The notes: a model not told the origin generated them from the sequence alone. A DNA stretch of 64,000 nucleotides from Channa striata (GCA_033026295.1 CM065183.1:992001-1056000); one strand, 5' to 3'. Positions 11,857-23,955 are shown, counted from the stretch's first letter. Numbers and translations: made by a program.

Positions 11857-12085
11857 GTGTAAATGGTAAATGCTCTGCACTACCAGCTTTTCTACCTGTT
11901 GGTGCTCAAAGCACCATACAGTTCTTATTATCGACCAATTCACACTCACAATCACACACACTTCGCACACTGATGCTATGCAGCTGGCCAACTCTTACTG
12001 TTAGGAACTAAGCAGGGGTTCAGTGTCTTAACCAGCAACTGTAGGATTGGAAGACGACCGCTCTACCTACTGCACCACAGTCGCA
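11857..12085 (-). mobile_element. V-SINE (Mermaid-type) copy
   Basis: The plus strand reads the reverse of the consensus seen in all copies of this window: TAAATGGTAAATGCTCTGCA, then CTTTTCTACCTGTTGGTGCT, a simple (CA) stretch, GTGTCTTAACC, and finally the tRNA-like head at 12060-12085. The head carries pol III box-like sequences in other copies. Confidence 0.8.
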
Positions 12086-12380
12086 GTCTGATAGCATGTC
12101 TACCTTCAAACACGCCTGCTGCAGTCCTCGCAGATTGTTGGGAGATTTGGGGGGGCTGCATACTGATGCAGGCCAGTGATGTGCTGCTGTCTCCAGATGC
12201 CACAGACAGAAGACATAGAAGTTCCAGGTTATTGTCTATAACAGGCTGCTCCACAGATGGCGAGGAGATGAGTCTGTGACAGTGGGCTTCGGCTGGGATG
12301 TGGACTTTAATGTCCTTCACCTGGAACATAACCCCCCTCCTCAGATCCTGACTCTGTTGCCCACTTGTGAAAAGGCACAA
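12063..12380 (-). other. Coding-like open frame, unidentified
   Basis: A 105-codon minus-strand open frame of ordinary composition without low complexity. Its first 20 bp overlap the end of a SINE. No domain is recognised. It could be an exon or a decayed gene together with the fragments at 10.7-11.4 kb. Confidence 0.3.
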
Positions 12381-12577
12381 AGCTACCGCATGATCAAACC
12401 TGTCTCACAGCGTGCTGATGCACCTTATCAGCTGGTTGCTGTATGAAGGGCCAAACCAAGCGAAAATCCAGACTTCATTATTAATGTCACTAAGTTGTTG
12501 GAATTGTGATAGCCCCACATACCAATGACCTTCTTCCTGTCATTTGCATTCTCGAAAAGTTGTGTGAGTTAAAACAT

Positions 12578-12690
12578 ACACTGATCAGCCACAACATTAA
12601 AACTCCTGCTGGTTTTGATGCTGTGGTGGACAGTGACCAACATTAGCACTGCTCGCTGTGCTCTCTGTGTTAGACACCATGCTAATTTGT
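12578..12690. mobile_element. Terminal fragment of a Tc1/mariner-like element
   Basis: ACACTGATCAGCCACAACAT followed by TAAAACTCCTGCTGG resembles the end sequence of a widespread vertebrate Tc1-like family. No second end or transposase was found nearby. Confidence 0.45.
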
Positions 12691-12699
12691 GCCAACCAC

Positions 12700-14220
12700 A
12701 GCATCACGGTCACCAGGTGTATCTGCTTCAGGGATGAACTTGTCAACACTGTAATAACCAAAAAGAACAAATATCAATAAACGCCCGGATGTGCAGCCTG
12801 TTTACTTCCTGTGTGGCTTTTAGTTGGCCCTCTGGCTTCTGGAGTGAATATTTTTTTACATTTTCACCAGAAATAAAATTGTTAGCTAAACATTTACCAA
12901 AACAAACAGACAGAATGCATGTGTGTGAATGAGACCTAACATGTGACCAGAGGGGCAATTCAACAACTGTAGGATCGGTGGACAACCAAAATGACTAGGG
13001 AAGGGAATGAGTGAAGCATTATATCAACCAATGGTCCTTCGGTTCTCTGTCACAGTGCTACCAACTGTGCCACAGTTGCCCATGTCACTGAACATACAAG
13101 TTAAATGTGACTCTGACTAAATTCTACTTGAATAAGTGCAACAATCACTAAAGTCAATCAATCCATTATTGAAATATGAGAAAGGTTTATGCTTTAACCT
13201 ACTTGACTTTTTGCAGCACAAAAAGTCAAGTAAGAGTCCATCCATTTGGACCATTTGGACCCCAGTCCCCACCCAGGAACTGTGTGCACAACCTGGAGTT
13301 TAATGGCAGCTCTACCAACTACTGGAGAGTGACTGACTACCATGCAGATGGACACTTCCTGTCCCCTGTCAGTTCAACAAGAAGATGGCGCAGTTTTCAG
13401 CGACACAGAGAGGGGAGGAGGAAGGACAGAGAGGGTGAGGAGAGCAGCAGCGGTTTGCCTCCACCCAGGACACACTTGACACTGTGATGGGATCATCCAA
13501 CACCATACCAGCAGGTCTCATGCACAAAAAGCAGGACAGTTGACAGTTCCTGGTGGACCCATGGCCTCTGGAAGCATCTTGCTCCATGGCCCGTACAGAT
13601 ATGGTTGTCTGATGGACTTGTGTTGTACATATGTATATAGTTAGTTCATCAAGCCCACAGGTTCGGTGTTTGTGCTGCTTCTTGGCCTGTAATTAATATA
13701 GTGGAAAATAAGAGCTCCTTCAAAGACATTCAAGACATTTTTTCATACAGGATATAAACAAAATTAGCTATAATATGCCGAGACACTACTTCCACTGCAG
13801 CCTTCAATAACAAAGACAGCTAAATGCACTTTTCAAGAAAAGTACAGTTTTGGGTAATGTGACGGAATCATCACTGGCACGGCAATTTTCAATTTCAAGA
13901 CGACAAGTGAGATCAGCTGCAGGGACAGAGTCACTGTCGATCCACCAATGACAGGCTGATTAACAAGGACAATCAGGCTGATAAAAGTAGCAGGGAAGGA
14001 CAGAACACCACCTGCACTTCTCTCTTTTCACTTCGCAGGCATTCAAATGCAAAAGCTAAATTACCAACATGTTCACATTCTGTTTTTCTCCAGGGAACTG
14101 TTTCCTCTTTTGCCATTTGTCTCAGAGACAAAGAGAGGAACCTGGATGAGGCAAAGAAAGGAGACAGCACAGTACGTCATGAACCCTCTCAGTTCCCTCA
14201 GTGGTTCCTCTGCTTAACAA
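12700..14220. other. Intergenic, no gene confirmed
   Basis: The 103-codon frame at 13176-13487 (plus) has mixed composition but no recognised domain. The rest has no supported feature. Confidence 0.35.
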
Positions 14221-14230
14221 AGGTGTTTAG

Positions 14231-15110
14231 GAACTGCTTGAGGTTGAAATGCTACAAAGTATTTTTTAAAACTCTCCATTACAAATACCGTAAATTCTGG
14301 ACTATAGAGCGCACCTAAATTTAGGCCGCACCCGCTAAAATTTAAAAGAAATATATATTTTGTCACATATAAACCGCATCGGACTATAAGCCGCCAATAT
14401 CCAGGCTGAGAAATAATATCTGCGCTCCTATTCATTGTTCACAGTAGGCATGAGGATGTTCTGTGTTTTACCCGCATTACGGTAAAGAGTGCGTTTACGT
14501 GTATGTGTGGCTGGTATAACACATGTCGAATGTACAGAGCCGACAAAAACGTCCTTGTTATAAATAAACGGCTTGTTCCATAGCCAAAGGAGAAGACGTC
14601 TCTTATTCTTCACGAATTACGCAGGAGTTGCTGCGCTAAACAAAAGATTTTGTACCATAAGTCTTTATTCATACACAGCAGTAATTAAAGTCGCTTCATT
14701 CTCCCGTGCACTGAAGCCACAAATCGCTATTCATCTTCGTCCTGAGCATTGAAACCACTGTCACACTCGATTTCCTTCACGGATAGCCAGATCGATGGCT
14801 TCAAATTAAAATCTGCATCATAGGAATTTCTTCGCGTGTTTTCCATTATGAGGGGGTGAGGTGTAAAAATATTACCGTATTTTGCTGTTGTGCGTCTTGG
14901 GTTGCATGCGCTAAGTGGCGCTTTTTGTTTGCACTGACTTCCATCTACAGCGCCCATCTGAGGGCTGCAGAAAAATTCATAGAAAAGCCGCATTTCTGTA
15001 AAAGCCGCATGGTTCAAAACGTCGGAAAAAAGTAGCGGCTTATGGTCCGGAAAATACGGTAGTCAGAATCCTTCACATACTGTTAGACATGTCTATCGGA
15101 TCTCACATTT
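14231..15110. repeat. Filled-site host repeat containing a DNA transposon
   Basis: The host repeat TTGAGGTTGAAATGCT...ATTACAAATA is interrupted at 14287 and resumes at 15060 with TAGTCAGAATCC. Comparison with 11716-11815 shows that TA is duplicated at the insertion point. Confidence 0.85.
14288..15059. mobile_element. 772-bp inverted-repeat DNA transposon, non-autonomous, TA target duplication
   Basis: The ends are CCGTAAATTCTGGACTATAG and, inverted, CCGTATTTTCCGGACCATAA, followed inside by GCCGC motifs on both sides. TA flanks both ends (14286-14287 and 15060-15061), and the empty paralogue at 11716-11815 has a single TA. The interior contains CpG-bearing sequence but no transposase frame, so it needs an enzyme from elsewhere. 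TA duplication would fit Tc1/mariner-like or another TA-targeting superfamily. The family name is not certain. Confidence 0.85.
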
Positions 15111-17065
15111 TGCTTCCAAGTCTGCTCTTTGTCTTTCAGACATGAGAGAAACAAAGGCCAGATAAGACCAGAAGCGACGAGACTGGACAGCCTTCACTGT
15201 GAAAGCTCTCATACAAAAAAAAAGGTAAGTAACAAGTATTTGCTCTTATCAGTATTTATGGCTCCTGTTTGACATTTGTATTCTCCAGAGAGGCAGGCGT
15301 ACAGGAGGCATAACAGAACGTACAATACTGCAGGAAATAGGGTTTTATTTACAGCCCCTCGGAGCCATGCGTCTAATATATGAAGGTTCTATCACTTGAC
15401 TACAACAGCAGTTGAATTAAAGATCATCGACATGCCCAATTGTTCGCTTTTAATTTTTCAGATGATTTTCAGCTGATTCAGTGTGAGTCTGCTACACACA
15501 CACACACAGAAGCTCACACACATAATACAGATATCGTACTAGGGGGCTCGAAGGATATAGTCCGGATAATGTCGGCAGCGTTTCACTCTGACACTCACAC
15601 ACACACACACACAACCTCCTAAAAAAAGTGGAGATAATGTCAGAATTCCAGTGAATGAAGGTCTAAAAAGGGCGTTTGTCTGTTGACGGCATCATTGCTG
15701 ATATTCCTCTGTGTGCCAGTGTTGGCAGTAAACATGGGAAGGACTCATTGAAATGCTTAGTAAGTCGCACACATTTGGGTTAGAAACCACCACTGTATTT
15801 TGACATTACCTATGTGCTTTTTGTTTGGTTGTTTATTAATTCATTTTAAATGGATATATTTGGAATGTTAAATAAATGCCATTGTGTTTTGTTATTGTTT
15901 TTTTCTGTTTTGTAATTGTTTTCTCAAAGGTTATGTATTCTGAAATATTTCTGAAACATTTTTTGAAATGTTACTGTTTTGGTAAATGTGTTTTCTCTGA
16001 GATTGTCAAATGTTTTTCCCCCTATAATGTCATTTTCTTTTGTGAAATTTTGTTTTGTTGTAATTTGGAACACTGCCTAAGATGGGACACCTCCGTTTCA
16101 AACTTCCTCAAACAAATGAGCCATCAACACTCTGACTTAGCACAACCTGTTGTGTTAGCAATGAGTATCTCCTTTAAACTATACTCAATAATTATTTTTG
16201 TGTGTACAGTGTACGTGGATTAAAGTGGTGTTTTTTCGTCCGGTAAGTTAATAAGACAATGTAAGAAGATTCTCACTCACATGGTTATCTCAGAATGAAA
16301 TAACAGGGAAATTGGTTTCAGTTTCAGTGGTTTCAGTGATGTTCAGAGCTAAATTATGGAAAGAGAAACTCTGACTAGTACATCCGTGTGTATGAACAAT
16401 AAAACATTCAACTCTCCATGCTGTCATGTAAGGTTTACCCATTTTATAACCAGTTTATCTGTGATGTGAAACGACAGTGTCAGCTGCCTGCTCCATCATG
16501 TGGAGAATAGTGTGGTTTAAATTTCATTTAATTCCACTGAGCACACACAGTATTGCCACAGGCTTTCATATCTTCATTGAAGATTTCTGAAAAGCTTTCA
16601 GTGAGGATTAAGATCAGGACAAACAGATATAAACTGTGGCTGACCCTGCTTTACTGGGAAAGCTGTCATTTTTATGTAAGCATTTGTTTGACATGGTAAT
16701 TTATGATGATGATTAAGCAGGACAGAACAAAAAAAATGGCAGAGCTAAACTGAAAGTCAAATAAGGTGATTATAGAATGACACTAAGGTTACACATTGTG
16801 TAATTATCAACCGTGAAAATGATAAACTAAATGTAAAAATTTAATTTTTTAACAAGATTTTTGACTATGTGCAAACTGAGAAAGATGTTTAATGAGGAAA
16901 AAAGTAAATATATTTTGGGATTAGCATCCTTCCAACCTGGGCAGACACTGTACGCTTCCAGGGTGATTAAAGCCTGCTTTTGATCTTCCCCAACAATCGA
17001 GCGACATTTTGGCCCAAATGGTTGTTGTTTGACATAGTGTGGGTAGGATCCCACAGCCTGATTAA
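15111..17065. other. Intergenic, no gene seen
   Basis: Contains short CA microsatellites (about 15495-15510 and 15590-15612) and a T/G-rich block at 15880-16080. No supported gene. Confidence 0.4.
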
Positions 17066-17296
17066 GAAGAAGAACGTTTATTTGTCACTGAGAACATATA
17101 TATATTGCACATGCATACATGTTACAGTGAAATTTGTCCTCTGCTTTTGACCCAAATGGGTGTAGAAGCCCATTGGGCACCTGGCACCTGGGGAGCTGGC
17201 ACTGGGTGTCTGGGATTTTATTTATGGGTAGGTTGAGATTTAATACTGCATCGTTCGTTTACCATCCTACTGCTCTACCCACTGACTCACTGAATT
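17066..17296 (-). mobile_element. tRNA-derived SINE (second family)
   Basis: Read on the minus strand, a tRNA-like head (GGGTAGAGCAGTAGGATGG) is followed by CAGACACCCAGTGCCAGC. The tail is GACAAATTTCACTGTAACAT and a CTTCTT repeat at the 3' end. The same tail occurs at 36795-37013 and 25679-25760. Confidence 0.75.
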
Positions 17297-17332
17297 ACCC
17301 ATATCCATTCATTCCCCTGCTGATCAGCAGGG

Positions 17333-17575
17333 GGCGACTGTGGCGTATTAGGTAGCGCGGTTGTCCACCAATACTAAAGTTGTTGGTCTGATTCCTGGCT
17401 CCTTCTGTCACATGTCAAGGTTTTCTTGAGCAAGACACTGAACCCCTACTTAGTTGCTGAAGTGTGTGTGTGTGATTGTGAGTGTCAATGGGTAGATAAG
17501 AAGCAGTGTAAAGTCTTTGAGTACCAACAGGTAGAAAAGCGCTATATAAGTGCAAAACATTTACCATATTATAGA
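17333..17575 (+). mobile_element. V-SINE (Mermaid-type) copy
   Basis: Sense copy: the head GGCGACTGTGGCGTATTAGG TAGCGCGG holds an A-box-like sequence and TGGTCTGATTCCTGG is the B-box position. A conserved TTGAGCAAGACACTGAACCC core and an AAAAGCGCTATATAAGTGCA tail follow. It lies inside a longer block that is repeated in inverse orientation at 21285-21660. Confidence 0.85.
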
Positions 17576-17672
17576 ATAAATTTCACTCTTTACAGGTACA
17601 TTTGAGTTGTGGATTTTGGTTTGGGGACCGGGGAGGGAACAACCTCACTTTTACTTGTATGTTACGCCTAGT
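17576..17672 (+). repeat. Fragment of LTR-like sequence, inverted copy of 21285-21400
   Basis: AAATTTCACTCTTTACAGGT through CTTGTATGTTACGCCTAG is the reverse complement of 21288-21395. The adjacent SINE sits at the same place in both copies, so the SINE entered before the host element was copied. Confidence 0.8.
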
Positions 17673-18262
17673 GCAGACCGTTTACCATTTATATGAACTG
17701 GTTGGATCTCTGGCATGTCAGAAATTTTATACAGCTGTGTGGCAGTGCGAGCACCTCTATAGTTTGATTTCCCATATGACTGCTGTCAAAACATAAGTTC
17801 TAAAGTATTATTAAAGGTTATTTAAACATTATCAGAGGAGTCCTTTAATGTTGTTGAATAGATGCACTACCAGCCTTACAGCCCTGTACCATTGACCATT
17901 TGTATTTTTCCATAATTTAATTTGCTTTAGAATCATATTGAGGTCTGGATAGGCCAATTAGAAAAATGTTCAAACACACTCTAAAGAGTTTAACTTGGGA
18001 AAACTAGGGTTAAAGTGTAAAAATTAAAAGTGAAAGGTGAAATAGTGTTCTTGAATTCTGTAGGCAAAAAGTTTGCGAAACGTTTTTGGAATTTTTGTAT
18101 AATGTATATAACTTTTCCTCAATTTTCATCAATGCATATAAAGAAAGAAGTCATGAAACACACCATATATGTAATTTTTATAACTGACAGCATATGTCAT
18201 CAGTCCAGTTTGTTTTGCCTTTACTTTACTTATACTTTGAATAAGGACAAACGTTTTAAATG

Positions 18263-18952
18263 GTCTAACTCAGGGGTCTCAAACTCAATTTACTTGGGGG
18301 CCGCTGGAGGCAGAGTCGGGGTGAGGCTGGGTCGAATCAGGTTTCCACAAGAAAAACTTTTAAATAATTTTAATCTTCTCAAATGTCTTTATTTTTTATT
18401 TTTAACACAAAATAATATGAAAAAATAAATAAACAAATTAGAAGAAAATAAATAAGAAATTAATAAGAAAATCAATCAATCAATCAATCAGTAATAAGTA
18501 AATAAAATAATAATAATAATTATAATAATTAGGATTCAAATGTCTGTATTAACAGTTATTTAAGCTGTCTTCTGAACATGAATTGTCCTGAACATAAGTA
18601 GAACATTGAAGAACATGAACTGCTCTTCTGAACATGGCCTCTCTTGCCTACATCTTGCTGCTAGAGAGCTGGCAGCGCTTCTTCTCGCATAACTGAGCCA
18701 CATTTGGCTTGAGGGAGGAAGCAGTTGAGACCCTCAGTATGGCTTGAAGATGATCATCAGTAATTCTGCACTTGAACTTGGACTTGGAATTTTCAATCAA
18801 GTGTTTAGCCGACGCACAAAGAACGTCATTTCCTCAATATACGTCATTTCCGCAATGTACGTCATTTCCGTTCCGTGCCGTTCATAACAAACTCGCGGGC
18901 CGCACTAACATTAAACTTTAATAATAAAATGGGGGCCACCCCTGGTCTAACT
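18263..18952 (-). mobile_element. hAT-type element remnant with 8-bp target duplication
   Basis: The element spans 18271-18944, begins CAGGGGTCTCAAACTC and ends CACCCCTG. It is flanked by a perfect GTCTAACT duplication (18263-18270 and 18945-18952). The minus strand encodes a short piece matching the C-terminal end of hAT transposases (ITDDHLQAILRVSTASSL, then CEKKRC), best seen in the copy at 52139. It lacks most of the GC-rich end present in that copy. An AAT/CAAT simple repeat lies inside. Confidence 0.88.
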
Positions 18953-18967
18953 GCATTCTGTGAATGA

Positions 18968-18999
<32 letters not shown>
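18968..18999. repeat. (GT)n microsatellite
   Basis: About 16 uninterrupted GT units just after the hAT-type element. Confidence 0.95.
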
Positions 19000-19001
<2 letters not shown>

Positions 19002-19024
19002 AATCCATGACTGAAGTGCAGTTT

Positions 19025-19200
19025 ATGTTTGAAGAACCCTAACTTAAGAGATCCCAACCGTGGTCCTCAAGGTCCCCTACCCTGCCTACTTTAAGTTGGC
19101 TTCTTCCAGCTTCTAATTGACTGAACACACCTGATCCTGGTTATAGTTCAGGGATAGTGTGAAACCAAGCAGGGCAGAGGTCGTTTAGGACCAGAGGAGG
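19025..19200. repeat. Interspersed repeat fragment shared with 22600-22725
   Basis: Both regions share CTTCTAATTGACTGAACACA / CTTCTGATTAATCGAACACA, then a GATCCTGG/AATCCAGG block, an AAGCAGGGCAG/AAGTAGGGCAG block and a GTCCTCAAGG-type end. It looks like a short non-autonomous DNA element, but target duplications are not clear. Confidence 0.5.
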
Positions 19201-19874
19201 TTAAACTTTGAGTTTTGAGGCCATCATTAGGCCTAAATGATCCTGCTGCAGGATGTTGTTAATACTTTAAATTAGCTGCTGATGCCAAAATATGATGTGG
19301 CTACAGAGCATCTAAAATACCTTGTAGATATGTCACTGCTATTTAAGAATGACAAATTTAACATGATTACAAAAGCCCTGACACATTTTTGAACATGACT
19401 GTGTTAGTTCTTTATTTTACAGATTAACATACATTAACTCTGTATAACCTGGGATAAAACGGCTGTGCATTTTAATGGTTGTTGGGGTATTTTTTTACAG
19501 ATATGGTGCTGTTATTTTTGGTGAAATTGATGGCTCTTCAAAAGGTGATAGTTGCACAACAAACAACCATCATTAAATAAAGAAATAAAATGTGCAGATG
19601 ATACTGTGCAATTGCCCAACCTGTTCCTTTGTTTTTATGTTTGTTTAGTCCTTTATATTGCTGTGTTCTTATCTGTCTTATCCCACTATTCAACAATACC
19701 AGCATTAATACTAGGTTTGGATGTTGAAAGATGTGGAAAATGCTTATGTCAGATATCTGACAATATATTTTCTACCATGTACCTTGATGCTGTCAACAAT
19801 AAAACCTCAAATGACCTGAATTTCTTCATGGAAGGAGTGAAAAATATATTTGTCTATACAACTGTTGTTGCACT

Positions 19875-20145
19875 AAATGGTCTGCATGTACATAGCGCTT
19901 TTCTACCTGATGGTGCTCAAAGCGCTTTACACTGCTTCGTATCTACCCATTCACACTCACAATCACACACACATTCATGCATCGATGGGGGAGCTGCTAT
20001 GCAGCTGCCAAAACTCATCAGGACCAACTAAGTGGGGTCCGGTATCTTGCTCAAGGACACTTTGACGTGTGACCGGAGGAGCCGGGGATCGAACCAAAAG
20101 CTATAGGATTGGTGGACGACAGTGCTACCAACTGTGGTGTTGTTT
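19875..20145 (-). mobile_element. V-SINE (Mermaid-type) copy
   Basis: Nearly complete antisense copy, from AAATGGTCTGCATGTACATA to the tRNA-like head ending near 20145. The GGGATCGAACC block (20087-20097) is the reverse of the B box. Confidence 0.85.
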
Positions 20146-21278
20146 GGTGTATTCACAATGTTGTGTATAGGGATGCACATAAGATGAGCATTAAAGCCCT
20201 CTGCATTTACCAGGAAAAAAAAGAGACTGGAATAAATGGTATTGCAATTCAAAAAACTAAATACTATGCTGAGTTGGAACTCATCAAGTTGCATGATAAT
20301 GCTACACAGTGGCAGAGAAATAGTACTGAATATTTAAAGTTAGGTTACTAACCTTTGAACTTTCTCACAGGACTGAGAATGAATCCCCTCCTCATAGTGT
20401 TCAGGAGCTGTTGTACCTTAGCACTAATGTTTGCCCAGGTGATATAGGACTTCTCTTTTGACAAAAACTGTAAATGCATGTTGATCAAGGACCCGGGACT
20501 CGGTAACAGGTAATTATCAATAGTCTTTCTCAAAACACAAACACAGTCCTTTACTTCTTCTGTTACGGATGATGAAAAACTCTGAATTGGATTGAAAACT
20601 TACTCCTCCCACTTTGATGTAAACCAAAGTCAGTTGTAAAACATTCTTGTTGCCTCATCAAAAAATCTGAACAAGTTAATTGATATTACAGTCTGGTCAC
20701 AATGTAATGAAGAAAAATCCCAAAGATATTATCTATTTAATAAAAGTTGTAAAACTAGTAAATGTGTGGTAAAGCTACCTAATGTATCACTTTCTAAATT
20801 CTCCATGTTTGACTAACATGGACCTTTGGATTAGTTTAGAATTTGTAAAACTTAAAAAGTGTCCCATTACTTTATACCTTAGTACATGGCACCAATCTCT
20901 TATACATTAAATATGTAGTAGTCACAATAAAGTTATTAATTGTATTGTACATATTATTATCTAACCTGAAAAATAAGTATAGACATTCTATTTATGTCTA
21001 AATAAATACATTTTAGAACAGCTTGCTGCTTAAAAGTTATTAGATTATCATAGCTGTTTTATTCTATTAGGGTTAAGTGATTATTATTTTATTTAATTGT
21101 TAAAAGCAGTGATTAAAATTTCTATTATATCAACACAATAATAATATGATAAGCATTCCCACAGGCTATGAATGCCTAACTGCCCTCCCCAACACGCAGT
21201 AAAGTCACATTGGCCATTCTGAAGGAATTCCAAAGAAGGCCAGAGGTAGAGTTCAGTTCAGCATCCAAAATATCCCTA
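20146..21278. other. Intergenic, no gene seen
   Basis: AT-rich sequence without a supported gene. Confidence 0.4.
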
Positions 21279-21400
21279 TGTTACGCCCCTTGTCTAGGCG
21301 TAACATACAAGTAAAAGTGAGGTTGTTCCCTCCCCGGTCCCCAAACCAAAATCCACAACTCAAATGTACCTGTAAAGAGTGAAATTTATTCTATAATATG
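21279..21400 (-). mobile_element. Probable gypsy LTR fragment
   Basis: The fragment begins TGTTACGCC on the plus strand, so it would end GGCGTAACA on the minus strand, as an LTR should. It lies downstream of minus-strand gypsy pol remnants. An inverted copy lies at 17576-17672. Confidence 0.5.
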
Positions 21401-21660
21401 GTAAATGTTTTGCGCTTATATAGCGCTTTTCTACCTGTTGTTACTCAAAGCGCTTTACACTGCTTCGTATCTACCCATTAGCACTCTCAAACACACACGC
21501 ATTCATACACTGATGGCCGATGCTCTGCGGGAGCAATTAAGCAGGGTTCAGTGTCTTGCTCAAAGACACTTTGACATGTGACCAGAGGAGCCGGAGATCA
21601 AACCAACAACTGTAGGATGGGTGGACAACCAAGCTACCAACTGCGCTACAGTCACCCACA
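21401..21660 (-). mobile_element. V-SINE (Mermaid-type) copy inside LTR-like sequence
   Basis: Antisense copy: TATGGTAAATGTTTTGCGCT, ATAGCGCTTTTCTACCTG, GTGTCTTGCTCAAAGACAC, and a tRNA-like head ending near 21655. Its junction with the neighbouring sequence is the same as at 17575. Confidence 0.85.
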
Positions 21661-21829
21661 ATACAGTGATATAACACATAATACAGTGATATAGTGAAAC
21701 ACTAAGAATCTATTTCTCAATTAAAGTGCTGACTAGTTCCTAGTAGTTCCCGACTAGTAGAAAAAAACCCCCAAAAAGAGTAACTAAGGGGAGCAACAAC
21801 ATCAGTAAAGTTTTTGCAGAAACCTCTAT

Positions 21830-22547
21830 AGTAGCAATGTTTTTATGTGCTCAGGCCATGTATTTGAATATGCCACAATGTCATCTAGGTATACCTCTCA
21901 GTTGTTAACACCAGCACGTACAAGGTGCATCAAGCTCTGTAACGTCTCAGGTTTATTTCTGAGACCAAATGGCATGACTGTATACTGTAAGAAACTGTCG
22001 GGTGTGACAAAAGAAGAAATTTCCGAAGCACGTGTAGTTAGAGAGACTTGCCAATATCCTTTCAACAAGTTCAGTTTAGTGACAAACTTGGCGAAACCAA
22101 TTCGGTCCACACAAACCTCCCTCGGGGAAGAGGATATGACTCGGCTTTGGTTACTGATTTCACTTTTCGAAAATCAGAAGAGAAGCGTGGAGTCTTGTCT
22201 CGCTTGGGGACAAGCAGACAGGGGGAACTCCATGCAATAGAACTTGGGACAGCTTCCTGCTGGAACAGAGCATGCTTCACTTGAACTCACGCGGTAGGCA
22301 TGCTGCTTAATTGGTGGATGGTTACGGACGTCAGTGTCATGGAAGAGGACATTGGTGTTTATTTTCGAGTACCGGGGGCTTAAATAGAGAGAGTCAAAAA
22401 CATCTGAGGTGGCACAGGTGAACGGGATGAGGACTAATTGTGTTGTGAAGTGGCAAATATTACTAAGGATTGGGAAGTGGAACTCAGGGACAACAAAATA
22501 AAAGCCTGGAACAGGAAGTGAAGCAGATGACTGAGATGTCACAGAAG
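21830..22547 (-). pseudogene. Ty3/gypsy pol fragment (linker and RT)
   Basis: Minus-strand frames read, in order, TDVRNHPPIKQHAYRVS just upstream of the RT, then SSIAWSSPCLLVPKRD and SSDFRKVKSVTKAESYPLP, then KFVTKLNLLKGYWQVSLTTR and MPFGLRNKPET. These are RT motifs of gypsy elements in the expected order, split among frames by indels. The YADD-containing part, RNase H and integrase are absent here. It is a dead remnant. Confidence 0.88.
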
Positions 22548-23699
22548 GTTATTTCACTTTGTCTCTGAACACTCCACACTTTTGTCAGAGATTTTAGGTC
22601 ATGATAGCCTTCTAGCTTCTGATTAATCGAACACATCTAATCCAGGTAATCCACGGTCGGGTGGGTAGGGATAGTCGGAGAACAAGTAGGGCAGGAGGTC
22701 TTGAGGTCCAGGTTTGGGAATTCCCTTCTTAGACACGCGAGTCTTTTAAGTCTGCAGTAGACACAATGACAGTAGTTCACAGTGAATGTGTTTCAAATGT
22801 GTTTCACCTTATTTGATAACAACAGCCAAGCCCTTCTTAGAAAACCTTAAATAAGTACTTCCTAAGATGCTGGCTACTACAATATTGATGAGATAAAAAG
22901 GTCAACAAAAACTTTTCGTATACGTAGAAATACAATTTAATTTCCTAAACAACTAAGGTGGTGTTTCAGAAAGACTATCCAGACTGTTCCTTAAAAAAAT
23001 AAAATAATAATAATAATAATAATTTATCCCAGTTTTAAACAAAGTAAGCGTCGATAAATAAGGTCTGGGAAGTTAGGAACAATTGGCATGTGTAAAAATG
23101 TGTAGAAATGCACACACCCATCAGCTGACAACTGATGTTGTGGACCTTCAAAGGAATGAGGTTCTGTTTTTGCAACCACTTCTGTCCACAGAAGCACAAA
23201 CAGCCGTTCTACTTTTTTGTTTTTAGGTCCTTGCAAAACATTCTGAGTGGCAACCCCCCAAAACTATACTGATATAAAAGTGTAGTGGGCTGAAAAAGTA
23301 TGTGATCTAACGTCTATATAACAAGAATACAATTGCAAATGTGGTATAATCATGCAGTTATTTTTTTTTGTTTTAACTGTCCACTGACGTCCTCCCAAAG
23401 AAAGTCACTTTTGAGTAGCTGTTGACGAGCTTGACTTCACTTAACTTTAACAAGCCAAGATAAAACAAATGGAAAACTCTGTCAGTAAAAATGTAGAACA
23501 TGTTGCAATATTACAATCTAAATATACTTCAAACTTACATCAAACGTTACCTCACATCAGCATCTATTTCACTTTATTACTAATACTAATAGAGCAAACG
23601 AAGTAAAACTTAGCTGGCTGATGGAATAATCTTATATGAACCTATGTCATATAAGTCACATAATTTCAAATCTGTAAGTCTGCTGTCCGTACACCGAGC
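22548..23699. other. Intergenic region upstream of rragd
   Basis: Holds one interspersed repeat fragment (about 22600-22725, see 19025) and an AAT simple run near 23003-23023. No gene seen. Confidence 0.4.
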
Positions 23700-23846
23700 A
23701 GAGCTGTCACCTTATTATCCGCTGACGGTGGGACGGGGGCGGGTTGTGGGGGTGAGAGGTCGGTAGCATGGCTCTGACGTATCAGGTGACAATGTGGGCA
23801 CCAGCAGCAGCTTAGAGCCGAATCCGAACCCAAAGTGAGAGAGGAA
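23700..23846 (+). promoter_or_regulatory. rragd: Probable rragd promoter-proximal region and 5' UTR
   Basis: The stretch before the first ATG is locally GC-rich and includes GGGACGGGGGCGGGTTG, an Sp1-like GC box. It also holds TGACGTATCAGGTGACAA, with a CRE-like half site and a CAGGTG E-box. No TATA box is evident, as expected for a housekeeping gene. The transcription start is not visible. Confidence 0.5.
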
Positions 23847-23955
23847 ATGAACATGACCAGCAGGGACAATGAAGAGGACGCGGCTCTGGGATATCACGAC
23901 GACGACGACGACTTGGAGGCGTTTTCGGGCGCTGAGCTGGGCTCCGAGGAAGGAG
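23847..23955 (+). CDS. rragd: rragd coding exon 1
   Basis: Encodes the acidic head starting MNMTSRDNEED with five Asp in a row. The donor is GGAG|GTAAGT. The in-frame GTG at 23835 is not used as start. ATG 23847 follows GAGGAA; ATG 23853 is six bases later and cannot be excluded. Confidence 0.88.

Noticed and set aside
13176..13487. 103-codon plus-strand frame with protein-like middle part
   Set aside because: No family recognised and no neighbouring exons; kept out of the gene list.
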